Assembly: GCA_013399695.1 (NCBI GenBank)
Contig: VXAU01001093.1
Span: 62,001-126,000, forward strand
Reading direction: 5' to 3'
Source of the DNA: Formicarius rufipectus
Lineage: Eukaryota > Chordata > Aves > Passeriformes > Formicariidae
Length of the DNA: 64,000 nt
Shown here: positions 25,184-37,705 of the stretch, in pieces
How positions within the stretch are numbered: position 1 is the first letter of the stretch
Layout of the letters: every line of letters begins with the position of its first letter
The notes under the pieces: model-generated
Told to the model about the DNA's origin: nothing
Seen by the model: the letters and a program-made list of their open reading frames with translations, nothing else
Database searches by the model: none
Translations under genes and position numbers: made by a program

Positions 25184-25820
25184 AGTAAAAAATTAATGCA
25201 TAAGCCCCAGAAGTGTATTAGGGGTATTTATAGTTACTGAACAGACATATTTTCCTACAACAAAATCTGCAGGTGGCAATTTCTGCAATCGAATAATGAC
25301 TTTTTTAGCTTAGTTTCCTGAAAAAGTGAAGCTTATGTAATTGCATTGCCTGTTCTCATCTCCCCTTGTAGCTTTTAAAATTCTGCACACTTCTGCCAGA
25401 TTTGGCAGATGAGTGGCAGAGTTAAGAGCTTTTCTTGCAGGTTTTATGAGGACAAACAGCTGAGAACAACTCAGCCATTTATACGTTACTTGTCAGTGGC
25501 TGGCCACTGTTCATATTAGCGAACAGATTAATTGAGGAAACTCCTTGCTAGCTGCAACACGTGTTGTCGCTTGTATAGTTGCTTGGCCAAAAGAGATCAG
25601 TGGATGGAATCTGAGGGGAGGGCTGCAAATACTTAAGGTGATGTTTAGAGCGCATTTGGATAGGGAACAGCAACTTGTTGGGGAAGGGATGATGTAGTTT
25701 TTTTGAAGTGGTTGTCTGTGTACTTTAAGGATGATGTGGGGGAAACCCACTGTTTAAGGAAGACAGAATCAAAGAAGGCAGAAGACAAGTCTGTAGAAGC
25801 TGGGGCTTTGTACAAATCCT

Positions 25821-25857
25821 NNNNNNNNNNNNNNNNNNNNNNNNNNNNNNNNNNNNN
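25821..25857. other. Assembly gap (37 N)
   Basis: Run of N followed directly by a T-run at 25858-25869. Such gaps usually mark an unresolved homopolymer or simple repeat. It falls within the possible distal 3' UTR. Confidence 0.95.
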
Positions 25858-25913
25858 TTTTTTTTTTTTGGTAAGGGACTGAGTTGAATTCAAGCAATTA
25901 TTTTATACTGTAT

Positions 25914-25919
25914 AATAAA
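25914..25919 (+). terminator. Candidate distal polyadenylation signal
   Basis: AATAAA at the end of a TATACTGTATAATAAAC stretch, followed within 30 bases by TTTCTTTTTAATATTAATATTG, a U-rich downstream context. It is the better of the two candidates by context. Confidence 0.45.
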
Positions 25920-26213
25920 CATTTCTTTTTAATATTAATATTGTTTTCTTACAAAATATATTTCTAAGAAAAAAATTGATTTTGTGATTTCTTTATTTTC
26001 ATGTGTGCCTGTATTTCTTTTGCAGCTTCAGTAATTTTATTTAGATTTCAGAACATGCAGGCTGGGTGTGGTATAACTCATTCAAGAAAACTGAGGCACA
26101 AGTTAACTATTTTGAGACAATTACAATTAATTTTATGGAGTTTTGATTTGTCTCCAGACATGCATCCACCACTTTCAAACTGTATTACATATTTAGAGGT
26201 TGGAAATCTAGCT

Positions 26214-26280
26214 GAAAAAAAACCCAAACCAAAAGCAAACAAAAAACAAACAAAACCAAAAAAACCCCCCAAACAAACAG
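26214..26280. repeat. A/C-rich low-complexity tract
   Basis: Irregular AAAC/AAAAC runs with a C6 stretch. It encodes only low-complexity Lys/Pro/Gln/Thr ORFs, which are not genes. Confidence 0.85.
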
Positions 26281-26826
26281 AAATTACTGGGGAATCTGGG
26301 GCACCTTTTTTCATTTAAATTTCAAGAGCTGTGGATCACACTCAATTGTTTTTTTCCACTATAGAGATGTCCAGTGATAAGCTGGGGGAATGACATCTGT
26401 CTGCTCTGTGTCTGTCCTGGAGGCTGAGTCACCTTCTGGGGAGGTAGATCTGGGAGTTCCAAGTGATTTGAAAGTTAAGTTAGACTTAGTAGCTGACCTT
26501 AGCAAATGCTCTGCCTGGATATGGTGTTCTGTGAAGGAGGGATACCACCAGCACCAAATGTCATGTGACTCTGGCTGTGGGCTGTGTGTGCTGGAGAAGG
26601 TCACAACACCTGTAGTGTCTGTAGAGCCCCTGAGCTTGGTTGGTTGCCTGCGCATCTTAAGCCACCAGAGCTCAGAAGAGAGCTTCTGAGGCTCAGCACA
26701 CCTGTGCTCTTTAGGAGGACCATAGGCATCTGAATTTCACAGTACAACATGGGGCTTTTAATTTCCCTTGTGTGACAAATTGGAAACCTAAATGGTTTGA
26801 GGGTTGTGGTGGGTTTTGTTTTCTGG

Positions 26827-26890
26827 TTTTGGGGGGTGTTTTTTTGTTTTGTTTTGTTTTTTTTTTTTTTTTTTTCTTTTTTTTTTCCTT
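26827..26890. repeat. G/T-rich then poly-T tract
   Basis: GGTTTTGGGGGG followed by GTTTTGTTTT units and a T-run of more than 20, one C, then more T. Simple sequence; the Phe-rich ORF over it is an artefact. Confidence 0.85.
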
Positions 26891-29800
26891 GACATGCTCT
26901 GGCTGCTAATTGTCCGGTTTTGTGATGACATAGGTGGGGAGGGATATGTTAATGTTCTCATGGGGCTATATAGGCTACTCTGGGAGTAACAATTAGAAGC
27001 CAAGCCCTGACTCTTCTCTCTATAAAATGGAAGTCAGATAGGAGGTCCTATTTTGCCTCTCACTCTGGTCCCTTCTTACCCTTATGTCCATTTAAGGGAA
27101 GCAGGAAGCTCCATGTAAAGCTGTAGATACAGTTTGATTTTGCTTTTTATATCATTGGAGCCACAGATTGAAAAGTTTCAGTGGTGTCATTTGAGGCCAC
27201 CTGGGCAGGTGTCCTAAGATGATGAAATAAACCCACTTACTCTACCACTCACCTTTCTGAAACCAAGTCATCTCCCAGAAGTGTCCATTCTTTTGTGTCT
27301 GCTTCATTCATTTGATTGCTTCATCAGGACACAATTAAGGAAAAGAGTGGATGAATCAATTAATGGAGAGAGCTACCTTGAAAAGAAAGTGATGTGTTCT
27401 TGGCTAAGAAAGGTACATGTGACTTACTTTATAACCTTCAAAAGATAATTGTGGTCTGTGGATACAGGGTGATTATTTGCTGAAAATTGAAGGGAAAAAA
27501 AATCTTACTTGGAAATAGTTTATTTGCAATTCAGGGTATTTGTGTGCATATAAACATCTGTATATTCTTACTGTGTTCTTCCTAAGTTAATTTTTATACA
27601 TGGGGTTAGAACTGCATATTTTGGCACCTGAATACTCCTGCCCCCGCCTTCCCAAGCTCACTCCAGTGAGTGACTGTTTCTTTTTCTGTCTATCCCACTT
27701 CCTTTTCTCTGGCTCCTTCCAGCTGCCAGTGTGTCCTGCTCACCCCACTCTTACTGACTTACAACTCCTTTTCCTGGTGGTAGCAATGGCCTTGGGTCAG
27801 ATCTAGGTATACTCCCCCTTATCTGGCCCTCTTTGAGGTGCCTTTGGGTGGAAAAAACCAAGAATTTTGGTTTTCAAAAATATTTTTGAATTATTGATGC
27901 TAGGATCGAGCTGGCTAAGAATGAAGAAGTGTAGTTAGAGAATAAGGAACCAGCAGTCTGGACACATGGAGCAGTCCATACTGCACATACCAGCTTTGGT
28001 ACATCCAAACAATTATTGCATGCTCGTATTTTGCAGTTACAAAATTAGTTTCCAGCATAACTTCACAAACATGGCCGTATGCAGCATGTTCCTGCAGTGA
28101 TTGGAGGAAACACACCTAAACCAGAAAGTGCTCTTGCACATATACACAGGCAATTTCTTGTTCTTTCTCCCTCTGTGTTAGTGTCTTGTCCAGTATTTCC
28201 TGGTTGCTCTATTTGGGATCATGTCCTGTAGACTTTGCCAACTTTATTGTTTTTTAGCTCACTGAGATCTGACTCTGTAGATCCCATACCTTAGCCTAAT
28301 ATTTCCATTTCTGACTTATTCCAAAGCAAAGCTCAGTCATGGGAAGCTGTGTCAGCTTGAGATTTTTTTAAATCAGATTTCGAAAACTTGTTGGCATCTT
28401 TGGATGTTTCTTTTTTTCTGGTTTTCTTTACCCTTAAGTCTGAATTTGCTGGGGTTTCTAGCTGAGTTTCCAAGGAAATATTTGTGCTGAGGTGGAGGTA
28501 AGGGGCTGAGTATCTTTGATTTACTGCTGTTTATTTACAATCCATTTTACGAAGTTTTAGGGAGGGCATATTTTCCTTCCAGTTGTTGTGTGTGAGCCAT
28601 GTGCTGTTCACTGCCTGCCCTCTTGCGTCCCATTGATTTTCCCCAGACTGCACATCACCAAATGACAATCAGTTCGTGTTTGGCTGTGACAGAAGACAAG
28701 CAAGAACTCCAGTTGCTTTTAGCTCCTTACATGCTGCAAGTCACAAAATGATAGATGTATTTTTCCAGCCTTTTGCATCTTGATTCATTCACTGCATTAG
28801 AGATTCTTGGTTGTTCTTTTGGCAGAGGTTGCCAGAATCCTTCTTTGACAACTGAGCTCACATTTCAGGTACCATTATGTCTTCATAATGTAGCTACTTC
28901 CTCTTCCTGTAGGTTCCAAACTCCCTCATTTCCTAAGTCTGTATTATCAGGTGTGAGTAAGGATGCCTGATGGGTGGTTTTGGGGATCCCAGCTCCCTTA
29001 AAGGTAAGAATTCACAAACAGGATCTCCTCCCCCTGTTCCCTTCCCCACAGATGCTGGATTTTAGTGCACTAAAACGTGACCACATAGATGATAACTAAT
29101 GACTCTGCTTTAGTTAGCACCCATTTGCAGACTGACTACGTTTTTTTTATAAACATCTCCCAGATATAATGCTTTCTGTGTTACACAGAAGTTTGACCAA
29201 CTCCCTGCTTACCTGTAGCTTTTTGCAATGTTAGTGCCACTAAATGTTTTTTTCTGTATTGCAGTATCACGTACAGTAACACATGTTAAACAAAACAAGG
29301 TCCATCTGGTTTCATGTTTTATCACTCATGGCTTCAGATCTTTGCTCTGGGAAAACATGTGCAGTTCTGGAAATGGATAGTTAGGTTATTTCTGTCCCGC
29401 TAACTGGAAGAGGGCTGGAGTTACGAGGCACTGAGTGGCATACAGCCTTGCAGCGTAAGCCAGCTTCCGTCTTAAGCAGAAGATCCTACTGAGTTGCAAC
29501 CCACTAAGTTGTGTTTTGATCACATGAAACTGAGCATATGTGCTGCATGCCCCAGGGCTTGAGAGAGCTCTCCTCTGAGCAGGTCAAGTGAGGCCAGAAG
29601 GAGAGCTGAAATAAACCCGTGTGGGCAGCAAAGGTCTAGAACTGAGCTTCTGCCTTTTTTGATCTCTCACTGTCAATGGAAGTAATAAATTGGACAATAA
29701 TCTGGTAGCACAAAACATTTCTCGTTTGTTTACTGTTCCCTGAAACCAGCTGTTGAATTTACCACCTATTGTCACCTATAAAGGTTTAATTGAATTACTA

Positions 29801-30463
29801 CTTATGAGTCTGTATTTTCTCTCAAATCCAACAGTCCTATTATACCACTATGAATAAAAAGAGATAATTTTAGTTGAACCTCATTAGTCATATAAAAAAG
29901 GCGGTATTATGATTAGTATCAAAGTGTGTTGGACTGCAGTTCAGCATTTTGCTGCTTGTGGATTAGTAGCACTTTATTCTATTCTTGCTTTGTTATCTGG
30001 CTATTTTTTTTTTTTTATTTGGCTGAAAATCACATTAAACCCACATTTTTTTTCCTGAAAGTGTGTGCCAAATAAAAATGCCCCATGATTTATTTGAAAA
30101 TAACCTAGCAAATTTCCTCAATTTTGCTCTTGTCCTCTGGTATATGCCATCTGCACACTTGCAGAATTTTGCTGATGTGTAAGAATGTGAAACAAAGCAG
30201 CTCACATAAAAAAGCTAATTGAGAAGGCTATTGGCCCAGCTGCTCTCTGAGACTTGCTGAATGTGAAAAATTCCTCCCAAGAACATAAATTTCCTGTTAC
30301 AATCCATTCAGTTTTATTAATCTTGTTTAATATTGTACTGGTAAGAAAAGGCTTAGCCTCCCACTTTGAAATCAGTGCATGTTTTCATGCTGACATCGAT
30401 AAGACTATTATAAATAGTTTTATATGAGACAGTTTCTTTCTAAGGAGGTAGCTCTTTTAATAT

Positions 30464-30965
30464 ATCACAGAATATGCTGAATTGGAAGGGTCATCAAATC
30501 CAACCCTTAGCCCTGCGCAGGACCGTCCCCAAGAGTCACAGCATGTGCCTGAGAGTATCATCCAAATGCTTCTTGAACTGTGTCAGGCTTGGTGCTGTAA
30601 CCACTGCCCTGGGGAACCTGTTCTAGGGCCCAACCACCCTCTGGGTGAAGAATCTGTTTCTAAAATCCAACCTAAACCTCCCCTGACTCAACTTCAGACC
30701 ATTTTCTCGGGTCCTGTCACTGGTCACCACAGAGAAAAGATCAGTGCCTGTCCCTCCTCTTCCCCTCATAAGGAAGTCGTAACTGCAATGAGGTATCACC
30801 TTAGTCTCCTCCAGGCTGAACATACCAAGTAACTTCAGCTGCTCTTCATCTGGCTTCTCCTCAAGGCCCTTCACCATCTTCATTGCCCTCCTTTGGATGC
30901 TCTCTAAGAGCTTAATATCTTATATTGTGATGCCCAAAGCTGCACACAGTATTCAAGGTAAGGAT
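30464..30965 (-). mobile_element. CR1 LINE fragment (about 500 bp), minus orientation
   Basis: The best preserved CR1 in the window. Read on the + strand it starts ATCACAGAATATGCTGA and passes through the familiar blocks TTGGAAGGGTCATCAAATCCA, TGCGCAGGACCGTCCC, CCCAACCACCCTCTGGGTGA, CCAACCTAAACCTCCCCTGA, TCGGGTCCTGTCACTGGTCA, CCTCCAGGCTGAACATACCA and GCCCAAAGCTGCACACAGTA. This is the 3' UTR plus the end of ORF2 of an avian CR1 in reverse, 5' truncated at about 30965. ORFs across it carry stops and indels relative to the family, so it is inactive. The opening ACAGAATATKCTGA motif matches the CR1-like tail of the SINE at 63095. Confidence 0.93.
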
Positions 30966-33900
30966 ATATGCTGGTATTTGTCACTCTGTGCAGCATAAAC
31001 TGCTTTAAAACAAAGCAACAGTGCAAATAATGTTTCTTCTACATAATATCCATTAGGTGTATCTATTTCAAATAGAGCATATACAGTCTTTGTATAACTG
31101 AGAATGATGTAGTCCTGGGAATACAATTTGCTCATAGCTGACATATCTTACTTTTGTCTCTCTCATGACATCTGTCATGAATAAAGATTATAACTTGTTT
31201 GGGTGTTTTTGTACCTATGTTAAAAGGATGTTACCAAGTGACTTTGACAGCATCTACAACAAGTGAAGTTGATGGAAATGCTCTCTTTGCTCACCAGATG
31301 TCCAGAATGACCCATCTCTTGTCAACACCTCAGTGAGGAAAAAGCCAAGAACAAGCCAGGAACAGGGATGAGGACTTAGAGTTGCTCCATCCTATATTTT
31401 GAGGACATAATGTAGTGAGGGAGAAGAGATATAACACACCTGACTTGCCAGAGACTTTCACATTACCATATCAAAGGTGTTTTTGCAATGTGTGTAAAAT
31501 AAGACTCAAGCAGGAGTTCAGCCCTAGTGGTTTGAAGGCTCTTGTTTTACTTTTGTTGCTTCTTATCGATGATGCTTATGAAACTGAAAGGTGGCCAGCA
31601 GAGCAGGCTCTAGTCAACATCTGCTGTCCTACTCTTGTGAGCCAAATGCCCGGGAGCACAGATGGCCTTTATGACCATTATGGGCTGGAGGCACATTCAA
31701 TGAAAAGTAATTTAAGTTTTTACAGAAAAAGAAAAAGTATATGAATGTGGGTTTGTTCCCAACACGAGACAGTCTGAATCAACAATGGGAATGGGACGGT
31801 TACCAAAGAGTCTGCTGGAGTAAGTTCCCACTGCCAGGGCAGGATCTCCACTCCCTCTTGGCCATTAGAGGGAGGAAAAAATAACAGACTATAAGAGCCA
31901 CTAAAATAAGGACCAACACCAAGAATGTACCATGGCTTTAATACCAGCTCCTCCTCTCAAAGTAATTATAGTTGATGTTGCCCAATGGTTACCGATGAAC
32001 TATCTTTCATCATGGTCTTTTGTTTGGAGTCAGTAGTTTGGGTTGAACATCAAGACCAGCACATGCTGGTTGGCTTCTCATGGAGAGTAAAATAGGATTG
32101 AAGGTGACAGGGAGTGTCATGCTTCTTCAGCCATGAAAACAGGCTACAGAGTTTAGCCTATACCAAAGGTATTCCTGTGTGTTTGTTTCACATTATGTAA
32201 CCTTTACCCAAAAGTTCACCACAGCACTAATTTTAAAGTGAGAAAAGACCAGGCTAAATGAAATACTGGTGTTTCTCATATTATCAAGTCCTATGTACTC
32301 AGAAATGTGGTATTTGCTAAAAATGTATTGGTAAACTCAGAAGTTTTCTTTGAATTTCATGATGTGACCTAGATTTAGGTGGTGCAAATAACCCTTGCAA
32401 TACCATTCTCACCTAACACCTTTCTATTTATGTGCAAAGAAGATGACATATAAGTATCACCATGACTCCCCCATACTCATGTTTGTAGGGAAATTATTTT
32501 TTGTTAAGGGAAAAATTAACTCAGTATGTGCCTCTGAAGGCTCAAGTTCTGCATCACTCCTAAATTTCAGTGCTGCATGTTTTGGTGTTTTCTTCTGCTG
32601 TGGAAGTGGGCTGTTTGTTAGAAGGGTTGCTCATTGCTCCAAAGCCACTGATAGTTTTCAACATAGGGGAACCTCCATTTTAATTACAGCAGTGTTTTCT
32701 TGGTTAACCAATACAGAATTTTCTCTCTAATATTATTCCTCTTGTTCATCTGTTAGAATGTGACAATGAGCAGTGCTGTCAGTTATTTACACTGTTTAAG
32801 GCAGGACCTTATTTAATGCAGTGAAAAGTTGGGGAAAATAGTGGGAAACCACATAGAGATCTCTGCAGATGGTAGTCTGCAGTTAAGACAAACTCCTTAA
32901 TGTTTTGATGCATTTGCTAGAGCAGTGACATGTTCTGCTAGAGTCACAGCATTTAAGAGAAAAACCGGTTCCAGAAAAGCTGCCAGACCATTTATGTCTA
33001 CACAGAAGGACCTCCCCTCACCATCTGTCTTTGCTTTTAAGGGTGCAATTTTTTCTATTTCGCACATGGTCAGAACTGCCCCTACTTGAGCAATCCTTCC
33101 TTATCCAGGCAGAGATGTAAACAGAAGGCATGCCAGTGTGCTCTGCCCCAAGGAAAGAAGCCCACTGCTGCACTACCATCAAAGCTACAAATAAGTCCGG
33201 CTCTTTATAAAAAGGTGTATTTGCCCCGTGTTTAGGGGTCTCAAACATTCAGTCATGAAGTAGAGAGATCAGAATCTGAGGAATATTTTCCTCCCTAATT
33301 GCATACATTTTGTGTGAGAAGTTAGAACTAGCAGCTGTCCTCTCCTCACATCTCGCCATGTTTCTCCCAGGCTGTTCCCATGCCAGCAGTGCCAGTCATT
33401 AATTGTACCCAAGTTTCTCAACTGCTGGGCTACCCAACTGTGTCTTCAGTGCTGAAGTGGTCTTAAACCATGACCTTCAGAAGACCATCAGAAGAGCCCT
33501 CAAGCCTTCTTTTATCACTGAGGCTGGGCACCAAAATATTTCTGAGTACCTGAATCTAGGACTTCAAGTATCTCTAATTTTTTTTTTTTCCCTGAGCTTT
33601 CTAAATTAAGCAATACTGTTAACTTTTCAGGGGCCAGATTAAAAGGAATAATGATTTAAGGTGGCAGTCCAGTTCACTTTTCATGAAGAGAAGATTTCCA
33701 GATTTTACAATGCTGAGAAGAGTTCAATGGGTGCAGGCTACCTGTAAAACTAGGTCACATCTTCAAGCTGTATCTTAAACTAGGTCATACTTTCTGACTA
33801 GTGAAGAGGGGGAGTATGAGTTTCAAAAGCTTGTAAATTATCATTTCCTGGAAAAGACCCAATGTGATTAAGTGCTATCCAAAAAATCAACCAAGCCAGC

Positions 33901-36900
33901 TTGACACGTAGAGGAAGTTCATAAAACATCACTTTACCTCCCCCTGCTTCATGAAAATGGAAATGTATTTCCTTTTCAAAATAATTGGTGGTGCAAACAT
34001 TGATGTTGGTTGTGGTTTGAGCTGCTTCTGAGTAACTTAAAATTTTTTGAGCAGGAACATTCAACACAGACTTTTCTGGGTCCGTTCCTATAAATTGCAT
34101 AAGTAAGGGGGAGGTTTGCTCTGCCAGACTTGAAAGTCACCTGGGTTTGCGGGTAGCAGAGAAGAAATTTAGAACTTGAGTTTCTGAATTCATCAGCAAA
34201 ACATTTTAACATTAATAATCCTCATAATACCATGCAAAGTAGGCAGTTCTTGGAAATTACACAACCAAAACAAGACTCCTCCATGGGTCCTTTAGGCTCA
34301 CTAGTGAGAGAATCAGATGATCACCATGTCTGTGGAATCAGTTAACCAAAACTAACTCTTCTGCTCTTCTGACAATTCAACATATCTGTGTTGATTCTTG
34401 CAAGCATTGATTTCTGTGTAAGAAAGGGTTGATATCTTCAGGTTCTTAACATTCCCAATGAGTGTCATAGCAGACAGTAACTGGGACATTTTTTAGGATC
34501 ATGAATAATGTGGTTGGCCAGAAGTACCTGAATACAGAATAATGAGTGCAATGAATGATCTGGCTGAGATTTTTAAAGCTGAACTCAAGGGTTTACCTAA
34601 TAATTTGGCTGAGACCTGAGCACTGAAATTCTTTCACTGGCCCAGAAAAACCCAGGCTAAGCATTTCTTCTCTAAAATCTTCCTGTATGCTATGGGGAAA
34701 GAGAAGTGTCCAAACTATTGTCTGTAAAGAAGGATGAACAGTGCTGGAATGGCTGTTGGGGAGAGATAAAACAGGACCACATTTTCCCCAAACAGTACCT
34801 TTCCTCCAACCCCAAGCTGGTGGGACGAGATCCTTCTTGAGTCTAAATCCTCTCTGACTTGCATGACAACACGATTCTTTCCTTTGCTCAGGGTCCTGGG
34901 GAAACCCTGCAGTCAGCAGGCCTGCAAAAGTGTACCCAAGAGTTTTGCTTCCTTCATTTTCTCTCCCCGTGTTGAGTATCTGCTTGCTTACATCCTACTC
35001 CTTGTGACATCTCTGCTGCCCCAGTGTTTCACCTCTGCTCAGTTCAAGGTCCTCCTCCATACCCTGTCCCTCTCCCTCTTTCTTAGCTTGTTTTCTTGTT
35101 TGCCTCTGCTGTGAGTCCTACTTGCCTCCACCAATGCCCATTTTGGGTACAGCCTTTAAGGGATGCTTTCTCGTGTCTGTGTAGCCCCGAGTCTGGTGGG
35201 GTCCTTGATTAATCCTTCAGCTTCACCATAATAATTGTGATTAAATCTAAATTATGTTTTACATGGAGCTGAAATAATTTGTCCCAGTGGGTCAGTCAAT
35301 GAGACAAGTGAGGATTTTTTTTTCACTGCTCTATCTATGCACTGAAAAGCTTCCCATCTTTGCAGGACAGACAGGACAGCACACATCCCTCCAGAGGATC
35401 CCATCCTTCCCTCCTTACCCGAGCATTAGTGCACTGGCTTAGAGAACTAAGAACATGTGTCCTCTCAGGATTCTTCTATCTCTCATGTTTAAGAAGTTGC
35501 TAGCCCCACTTCTTCCAGTGACTCTCCCTTTCCTCCTTCTGTTTTTTTTGGTATCTAAAATCTAAGTAATATCCAAGCAGAATTCTATTTCCTATCAATC
35601 TCCTCTGCACTCCAAAACGCCTGAGTTCCCCAAATGGGATGTACCATAATCAGATTCAATAACTTTTTTCTTTTTTTTTTTTTAACACAGTGCATTATCG
35701 GCTTCTTCTTAGCAAGCAAGGGGTAGATATTGAGATATTTGCATTATCTGATTTGGCCTAAATTGCAGAGCCAAAGGAAGTATATACATTTACCAGGATC
35801 TGTGCTGCTTATCATACCCTGACCCATCATCTGTGGCACTAAAACTGCATCAGAAATCAGTCACTGGCAGACTGGAGCTGTATAACACAGCAAGGAAGCT
35901 GCACTACCTAGAATTTCCTCTTCATTTGAAATACATAATAAAAATCTGAAGCAGGAAATGGGTTATCTGGTAAAATTTCAAATGATGCTGTTATCTGGTA
36001 TAACCTCAGCACATGCTGGAATTCATCACCTGCCTTCTCGTCCTTGAAATCAGTTCAATTGTATTGAGCTGTTATTAATTTAATATCTCCTAGTAAAGGT
36101 GCAGACATTCATACTCTACTCCACTTAGTTATCTGGGGGTGATTTCTCCATAATAGCACTTTCAGGTAGGAGCTAAAATTCACGAGGTGTCAATGCAAAT
36201 TAGGCAGTAGTGTTATGAAATACATGTGTATACATGTATGTCCTTAAATATTTTCTAGGTATGCATTCACAAATGGAAATTTTCTCTTCTGAACTGTTAA
36301 TTTTGTTTTCCTGGAACCTCAGCAGTACAAATGGGTCCAAGAAATTTCTTGTGCTGGCTGGCTGACAAAACACATCCCTTAAGAAATGTTTAAGCATTAT
36401 AGATGTCAGAGAAATATTTCAATTAACTGACTAGATAATATGGACTGCCATCAATAAGCTGTAATGATCCTTAGCCTTTCAAGTGCCAGTCATGTGAGGA
36501 TTGGGTTTCTGAGATGTTTTTAAATCCCATGTAAAAGCATAAACAAGACCAGAAGATGTAAGAAGCGAGGTACCTGGAGAGGTAAATAGGCCTTAGGCTG
36601 TCCATCTAAAAGAGGGTAAATTTTAACACTAATCAGAGTAAAGAGCATATTATGATGGCAGCTTAGTATTGGAGCCATATCAGTTTCAGCCATCTAAAAA
36701 AGGCCCCAAATCCAGGAAGAGCCTGGTTTACCAAATCTACTTCAAAAGAGGAGGTGGGAAGATGTTCCTTGTGAAGGTGTCCATCTCCCTGGCTCATGGA
36801 GGCTCCAGAGACCAAATTCTGATACACTGCCAGGAGACTTCTGTATCTCACCATAGCTATTTAGACAGACCTTTTGGTTCCTAGTGAGTACAGCTTTCAG

Positions 36901-37665
36901 TACCACTGGCAAATCCCAGATATCTGGGGTCACCCCAACAGAAGCCTTCCAGGACAGTCAAACAGTTCCCTGAGAAGGTGGATGAATTGTCAAGAGCAGG
37001 GGAAAACAGGCTACTTCTGAGCTCCCAGGAGATGAGAGCCTGGAGGGAGACATCACCTCTTCTGGTATACAAAGGAATAAGTAGGGCTCAGAAGATATTG
37101 TGAGATCCCCCTGGTCGATAGTCATATCTTGGAGGGGTCTGAAGCAAGGCCCTGGTCTGTGCCAAAGTGGCTGTGCCACTAAATGAAAGAGAAGCAGGAA
37201 GAAAGTTTGAGCATGGGCTCCCACACTTTGTGTGCTATATAGCTGTGGCTCTGCTGTTTACTGCTGCAACCCTGCTCTGCACAGGGCATAACTCTCTGCA
37301 GGATGGCCTGAAGTCCATCTGTGGGCTTGGCCTCAGACTCATCCCTGCACTTCTTTTCTGTAGCAGGGTAAAAGTGGCTTGAAGGACTCAGCAGAAGTAA
37401 CTTATGATCATCCTGGCCTGGAAATGATTGTTCCTCTGAAGGAAAGCCTTTGCATTTAAAAAAAAAACAGAACCTTGAACGACAAAACAGATGTAGAGGC
37501 AAAAATTGCAGAAGAATTTCAAGAATCAAGGAACCCTCAGGAATAAGGTTTCTGGCTGTTCACCTGAAGGCTCTTATTAGTGGGTGTCAGCTGAAATCAT
37601 CCGGCAGTTTCCACGTGACCTTGGTGTAGGAGGAGCAAGGACTTGATCCCCACAGCTCTGGCTGT

Positions 37666-37705
37666 GGGGTTGCTTACCTTACTCAGGGGTTGCTTACCTT
37701 TCCCA
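37666..37705. repeat. Two-copy 20-bp tandem duplication
   Basis: GGGGTTGCTTACCTT occurs at 37666-37680 and again at 37686-37700, a 20-base period. A small local duplication with no known function. Confidence 0.8.

Larger units (their letters stand above)
23983..25930 (+). other. TNFSF11: TNFSF11 3' UTR (end uncertain)
   Basis: AT-rich, non-coding sequence following the stop. Two AATAAA hexamers are candidates for the transcript end: 25178-25183, inside an A-rich stretch, and 25914-25919, followed by a T-rich segment that could act as the downstream element. A 1.2-kb or a 1.95-kb UTR would result. The region contains an A-run at 24822-24834 and several AU-rich stretches at 24780-24910 that could affect stability. 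An assembly gap at 25821-25857 lies shortly before the distal signal. Confidence 0.6.
25931..30463. other. Intergenic sequence downstream of TNFSF11
   Basis: No gene recognised. It contains an A/C-rich simple tract (26214-26280) and a G/T-rich tract ending in a long T-run (26827-26890). ORFs up to about 105 codons occur near the simple tracts and are low-complexity artefacts (Lys/Pro/Gln-rich or Phe-rich). The remainder looks unique and AT-rich. Confidence 0.6.

Noticed and set aside
26804..26989. Phe-rich 61-codon ORF that could suggest a membrane peptide
   Set aside because: Product of a T-run and G/T-rich simple sequence.
30482..30832. 116-codon + strand ORF and overlapping minus ORF
   Set aside because: Entirely inside a CR1 element; an antisense frame of a dead retrotransposon.
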